A stretch of 8,987 nt of DNA. It comes from Candidatus Arcticimaribacter sp. UBA7428. GTDB taxonomy: Bacteria; Bacteroidota; Bacteroidia; Flavobacteriales; Flavobacteriaceae. This document shows, one piece after another, positions 6,098 to 8,987 of this stretch; positions within the stretch are counted from its first letter, which is position 1, and the number at the start of each line of letters is the position of its first letter. The translations under genes were made by a program, and so were the position numbers. The DNA lies in NCBI GenBank assembly GCA_002477625.1, contig DLQQ01000040.1:5490-14476 (forward strand), read 5' to 3'. A model generated the notes under the pieces. It searched no databases. It was not told the origin of the DNA and was given only the letters and a program-made list of their open reading frames with translations.

Positions 6098-6919
6098 TTA
6101 CAGGGATGAAATTATTTTTTTTACAAATACAATCAAAGACTGTTCCGCTTTTTTGGCCATGGTCATGATGTCGGAAATATCAATGGGTTTTAAATTATCT
6201 GGATCACATACATCCGTCAGTACGGAAAAAGCGATACAATCCATTTCAAGTTGATTCGCAACAATTACTTCAGGAACTGTAGACATTCCTACGGCGTCAG
6301 CCCCAATTACTTTCAGGTAACGATATTCTGCTTTTGTTTCGAGTTGTGGGCCAACTACTGCTGCATATACTCCCTTGTGGAGGGTGATACCAGCCTCCGA
6401 TGCAATTGCTTTTGCTTTTTGAGTCATTTCTGGGCAATAGGGTGCACTCATGTCTACAAAGCGATTGCCAAGAACATCAGTTCCTTTTTCGGCAAGAGGC
6501 GAACCTCCTTGTAAGTTTATGTGATCTTCGATCAACATAATCTCCCCTTTGTTAAAACGTAAGTTGACAGCACCAGCTGCATTACTCAGTATTAGTTTTT
6601 GGACACCGAGCGCATGCATTATTCGAACAGGGTAAGTGATTTCGAAAAAATTATAGCCTTCGTATAGATGAAAGCGGCCTTGAAAGACAAGAACTTTTTT
6701 AGCGTTAAGGGTTCCGTAGATTAATTTGCCACTATGATATTCTACAGTTGCTGCGGGAAAGTGTGGAATTACATCAAAAGCAATTTCTTTTTCTATTGCT
6801 ATATGTTCTACCAAATCGCCCAAACCAGTTCCCAGTATGATGCCAACGGCACCCGATTCAATTCCTTGATCTTTTAAAAACTGTGTGCTTTCTTCTAGCT
6901 GTTGTATCATGGTTTTCAT
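6098..6919 (-). CDS. Purine nucleoside phosphorylase family protein (trimeric PNP/MTAP superfamily) of the arsenosugar cluster
   Basis: A 273-residue cytoplasmic enzyme of the trimeric PNP/MTAP family, which cleaves the glycosidic bond of purine nucleosides with phosphate to give a base and a sugar 1-phosphate. Landmarks are the phosphate-loop GTGLG (30-34), GRFHLYEGY (81-89) with phosphate- and ribose-contacting residues, SNAAG (112-116), the purine-site glutamate E194 in PQLETKAEYR, and VGMSTVPEVIVA (210-221). At the position of mammalian PNP N243, which reads the 6-oxo group, the sequence is LTD with D236; an aspartate here is found in adenine-accepting MTAP. In this operon the likely substrate is the arsenical 5'-deoxyadenosine made by ArsS. 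The gene overlaps the upstream gene by 4 bases (ATGA). A second in-frame ATG three codons in is also possible. A housekeeping PNP role cannot be excluded from sequence. Confidence 0.9.
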   Translation of the reverse strand: MKTMIQQLEESTQFLKDQGIESGAVGIILGTGLGDLVEHIAIEKEIAFDVIPHFPAATVEYHSGKLIYGTLNAKKVLVFQGRFHLYEGYNFFEITYPVRIMHALGVQKLILSNAAGAVNLRFNKGEIMLIEDHINLQGGSPLAEKGTDVLGNRFVDMSAPYCPEMTQKAKAIASEAGITLHKGVYAAVVGPQLETKAEYRYLKVIGADAVGMSTVPEVIVANQLEMDCIAFSVLTDVCDPDNLKPIDISDIMTMAKKAEQSLIVFVKKIISSL

Positions 6920-7521
6920 TGGTCGAGGTGGTTTAAAAGTTCGGGAAATGTACGAAGGTCTTCGTAATAATCAACATCGTTTTTTGGTTTTAGAAGCACT
7001 ACTTTTTTTTCTTTAAAGTCATCCATGGTGTCTTTCAACACAGATGCTGTTCCCCAATTCTTATTTTTGAAAATTTCAGGTATCCATTGTGAAAGTCCAA
7101 GCAGGTAATAGCCACCGTCTGTTGCTGGTCCCAGCACAGCTGTGTTGGTCTCAAGTGCTTTAAAAGCTTGATCAATGTCGCTGGATTCAAGATCCCAAAG
7201 GTCGGTTCCAACAATTACAATCTGTTCAAACCCTAGCTCAAAACCATCCTGAAAGGCATGGCTCATTCGTTTGCCAAGGCTGTCTCCGCTTTGAATTTTT
7301 TTTTGAGAAACTTGCCCGTCCCATGGATCTCCATTTTCAATAAATTCAGAATAATACAGGTTTTTATGAACGGACATTGGCCCAATGGTTTGGGCTGTTT
7401 TTTCAATTAATTTTTGAAATATTAAAAGTGCTTTTTCATCTCCGATTGTTTTCGCTAACCGAGTTTTAACTTTTCCGAGTTGAGGGTTTTTTGTAAAAAC
7501 TAGAAGTAGTCTTTTATTCAT
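6916..7521 (-). CDS. DUF2064 / TIGR04282-type arsenosugar biosynthesis glycosyltransferase-like protein
   Basis: I place the start at ATG 7521-7519, giving 201 residues, the normal size for the family. A longer frame reaching 7662 would add 47 residues with no family resemblance that lie inside arsS. The protein has a compact GT-A/nucleotidyltransferase-like fold: FTKNPQLGKVKTRLA at 9-23, GDSLGKRM at 79-86, VGTDLWDL with a metal-binding-type aspartate at 104-111, GPATDGGYYLLG at 131-142 and DVDYYEDL at 182-189. The N-terminal Lys-Pro...Gly-x-x-Lys-Thr-Arg-Leu resembles the nucleotide loop of sugar-1-phosphate and CofC/MobA-type nucleotidyltransferases. Databases name the family a glycosyltransferase because of its arsenosugar clusters, but an NDP-sugar-forming role fits the motif pattern equally well. 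It starts 10 bases after arsS and overlaps the phosphorylase start by 4 bases. Confidence 0.88.
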   Translation of the reverse strand: MNKRLLLVFTKNPQLGKVKTRLAKTIGDEKALLIFQKLIEKTAQTIGPMSVHKNLYYSEFIENGDPWDGQVSQKKIQSGDSLGKRMSHAFQDGFELGFEQIVIVGTDLWDLESSDIDQAFKALETNTAVLGPATDGGYYLLGLSQWIPEIFKNKNWGTASVLKDTMDDFKEKKVVLLKPKNDVDYYEDLRTFPELLNHLDQ

Positions 7522-7531
7522 ATTCAAAAAT

Positions 7532-8587
7532 CTAGGCAATACTTCCTTGGCAGCTACTTCCTGCGCCAGCTGTACAACCATAACAATGTTGAGATAAGCG
7601 AATGTTGCGATCCGAAAGTATGTCCGTGTTAAATTCACTAATATGAGTTGCCGATGCGTCAACTTTTAAACCCAACATTTGATTGAAATCGCAATCAAAT
7701 AAAAAGCCTTCCCAACTTACCGAAATGGTATTGGTGCACATTACATTTTCAACGGCCATTGGGTTAAAAGCTTCAACGAGAGAATACATATATTCTTCGT
7801 AGTTTTCCGAAGCAAGGAGGTAGTCTAAAAAACGACTGATCGGAAGATTTGTAATTGAGAATAGCTGATTGAATTCGATATCAAAATCTTCTTTTAAAGC
7901 CTTTTTGAAATCCAATTCTAAAGCTTTTTGATCCCCTGGTAAAAAAGCACCGGAAGGGTTATAGACCAAATCCAGCTCAAGGGAGCCATTGGGGATTCCA
8001 AATCCAGCCTTATTGAGCATTTGTAATGCTTTAATTGAAGCGTCGAAAACTCCATCGCCTCGTTGTTTATCTGTTTTGCCTCTTTTGTAAAAAGGGAGTG
8101 ATGAAATGACATGAACCTTATGTTTAGCGAAAAACTCCGGAAGGTCATGATATTTTTTGTTTGCCAGAATAATGGTCAAATTTGAACGAACAATAATTTC
8201 TTCCACGCTTGTTTTGCGAATTTCTTCTACAAACCAACGGAATTCTGGATGCATTTCTGGAGCTCCACCCGTAAGGTCTACTGTCTTGATTTTATTGACT
8301 TGTAATACAGCCAAAATTTGTTCCATGGTTTCATGGGTCATTATTTCTTTTCTGTCGGGACCAGCATCAACATGACAGTGGGCACACACCTGATTACACA
8401 TATAGCCTACATTAATTTGTAGAATTTCTAAAGCAATGGGACGAACAGCCTCTAAGTTGCTGGCTTTTACTTTTTCTTTAAAAGTTGGAAGGCTTCCGTC
8501 TTTAAAAATTCCGCCAGAAAGGATTTCGAGTTGTTTTTCGGTTTGTGCTAGAGAATCTTGTCGAGATTTGAGGGATTTTATTTTCAT
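7532..8587 (-). CDS. arsS: Arsenosugar biosynthesis radical SAM protein ArsS
   Basis: A 351-residue cytoplasmic radical SAM enzyme. The 4Fe-4S cluster motif is CNQVCAHC (C64, C68, C71), followed by HVDAGPDR (72-79), a signature of the ArsS family. DLTGGAPEMHPEF (104-116) is the SAM-binding GGE-like motif. The C-terminal third carries further cysteines, C284, C299, C335, C338 and C346, the last three in HCYGCTAGAGSSCQG (334-348). This is the Cys-rich tail of the TIGR04167 (rSAM_SeCys) family and probably holds auxiliary iron-sulfur ligands. Some members of that family are reported to carry selenocysteine in this tail; here all positions are cysteine and no in-frame TGA is used. ArsS is known to join dimethylarsinous acid to the 5'-deoxyadenosyl group of SAM, forming the precursor of oxo-arsenosugars. 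The start lies one base after the stop of the peroxidase-like gene. Confidence 0.95.
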   Translation of the reverse strand: MKIKSLKSRQDSLAQTEKQLEILSGGIFKDGSLPTFKEKVKASNLEAVRPIALEILQINVGYMCNQVCAHCHVDAGPDRKEIMTHETMEQILAVLQVNKIKTVDLTGGAPEMHPEFRWFVEEIRKTSVEEIIVRSNLTIILANKKYHDLPEFFAKHKVHVISSLPFYKRGKTDKQRGDGVFDASIKALQMLNKAGFGIPNGSLELDLVYNPSGAFLPGDQKALELDFKKALKEDFDIEFNQLFSITNLPISRFLDYLLASENYEEYMYSLVEAFNPMAVENVMCTNTISVSWEGFLFDCDFNQMLGLKVDASATHISEFNTDILSDRNIRLSQHCYGCTAGAGSSCQGSIA

Positions 8588-8588
8588 A

Positions 8589-8924
8589 TTACATGCTCAA
8601 TTGATCGTGGCGATTCATCATTTGAACTCCATGAACCAGAGCTGCTCCTGCTTTGATTGCTGCACCCACGTGCACAGCTTCCATCATTTCTTCTTTTTCA
8701 ATTCCTCTTTGTAAACCATCTTTGGTATAGGAGTCGATACAATACGGACATTGAATAACATGGGAAACCGCAAGTGCAATTAAAGATTTTTCACGAGCAG
8801 ATAGAGATCCTTCCTCAAACACACTGTTATAGTAATCAAAGAATTTGGTGCCCAAGGCCTCATTCCATTCGTTGATTTTCCCAAAGTTTTTAAGGTCTTC
8901 TGGTTGATAGTAGCTTTTTTTCAT
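8589..8924 (-). CDS. Arsenosugar biosynthesis-associated peroxidase-like protein (AhpD / carboxymuconolactone decarboxylase fold)
   Basis: An all-helical protein of 111 residues of the CMD/AhpD superfamily. The central segment is AREKSLIALAVSHVIQCPYCIDSYT (from about 43 to 67), with the redox cysteine pair C59 and C62. In AhpD and many relatives a histidine stands four residues after the second cysteine; here it is tyrosine (Y66). A histidine (H85) lies in the following EAVHVGAA element. The length and motif fit the small peroxidase-like proteins (TIGR04169 group) that accompany arsS. The cysteine pair could reduce peroxide or an oxidised arsenical, or protect the oxygen-sensitive radical SAM enzyme, but no function is proven. 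It is the first gene of the operon, one base before arsS, and no cofactor-binding motif or signal peptide is present. Confidence 0.9.
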   Translation of the reverse strand: MKKSYYQPEDLKNFGKINEWNEALGTKFFDYYNSVFEEGSLSAREKSLIALAVSHVIQCPYCIDSYTKDGLQRGIEKEEMMEAVHVGAAIKAGAALVHGVQMMNRHDQLSM

Positions 8925-8954
8925 TTCTAAATTGGAGTTTATCTTTAATTTGAA

Positions 8955-8962
8955 TAAATATA
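8955..8962 (-). promoter_or_regulatory. Candidate -7 promoter box of the arsenosugar operon
   Basis: Read on the minus strand, TATATTTA (8962 to 8955) matches the Bacteroidota -7 pattern TAnnTTTG at seven of eight bases and lies 30 bases upstream of the first start codon of the operon, a normal leader length. The matching TTTG box expected about 25 bases further upstream falls at or beyond the window edge, so the promoter cannot be completed. The leader has no Shine-Dalgarno sequence and no clear palindrome that would suggest an ArsR site in the 63 bases available. Confidence 0.35.
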
Positions 8963-8987
8963 GACATAAAAAATAAGCTTAGAATGT

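Noticed and set aside
7522..7662. An in-frame upstream extension of 47 codons on the DUF2064 gene
   Set aside because: It lies wholly inside the conserved Cys-rich end of arsS in another frame, has no family resemblance, and the family start (MNKRLLLVFTKNP) is at 7521 with normal length.
1..8987. Search for mobile elements, CRISPR repeats, tRNA or rRNA genes
   Set aside because: No transposase or integrase frame, no spaced direct repeats, and no tRNA-like cloverleaf or rRNA core sequence was seen by eye.

Overview
The window looks like chromosomal DNA from a member of the Bacteroidota, most likely a flavobacterium and plausibly a marine one. The base composition is A/T-rich. Starts lack Shine-Dalgarno sequences and are preceded by A/T-rich leaders, and genes are tightly packed with short overlaps. 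The protein families and wording of the proteins also fit flavobacteria. The taxonomic call is inference; there is no rRNA or other marker gene here.

Right part (3694-8924, all minus strand, read right to left): a compact seven-gene unit that matches the arsenosugar biosynthesis gene set. In order of transcription it holds an AhpD/carboxymuconolactone-decarboxylase-like protein, the radical SAM enzyme ArsS, a DUF2064/TIGR04282-type protein, a purine nucleoside phosphorylase, the arsenite methyltransferase ArsM, an exported DUF547 protein and a TIGR04283-type family 2 glycosyltransferase. Neighbours are separated by at most 12 bases or overlap by 4 to 8 bases, so this is almost certainly one operon. 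A proposed route follows from known family chemistry: ArsM makes dimethylarsinous acid, ArsS attaches it to the 5'-deoxyadenosyl group of SAM, the phosphorylase releases adenine and leaves an arsenoribose 1-phosphate, the DUF2064 protein may activate that sugar phosphate, and the GT2 enzyme transfers it to an acceptor. The first two steps are established for these families; the later steps are inference.

Middle part (1977-3715, plus strand): three genes that face the arsenosugar operon tail to tail. They encode an AHSA1-type SRPBCC protein, a 60-residue two-helix membrane protein, and a secreted GH113-like (beta-mannanase-type) glycoside hydrolase with both catalytic glutamates. The last one overlaps the end of the arsenosugar operon by 22 bases, and two small inverted repeats lie at that junction.

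Left part (1-1831, minus strand): a pyridine-nucleotide/FAD oxidoreductase whose stop codon overlaps by one base the start of a membrane protein. The membrane protein runs off the left edge, so only its first 161 residues are visible. The two look like a coupled redox pair. Whether they serve arsenic metabolism cannot be decided from this window. An A/T-rich 145-base divergent promoter region (1832-1976) separates them from the plus-strand genes.

No tRNA, rRNA, CRISPR array, insertion sequence or integrase was seen. No arsR-type regulator, arsenite pump or arsenate reductase is present within the window.
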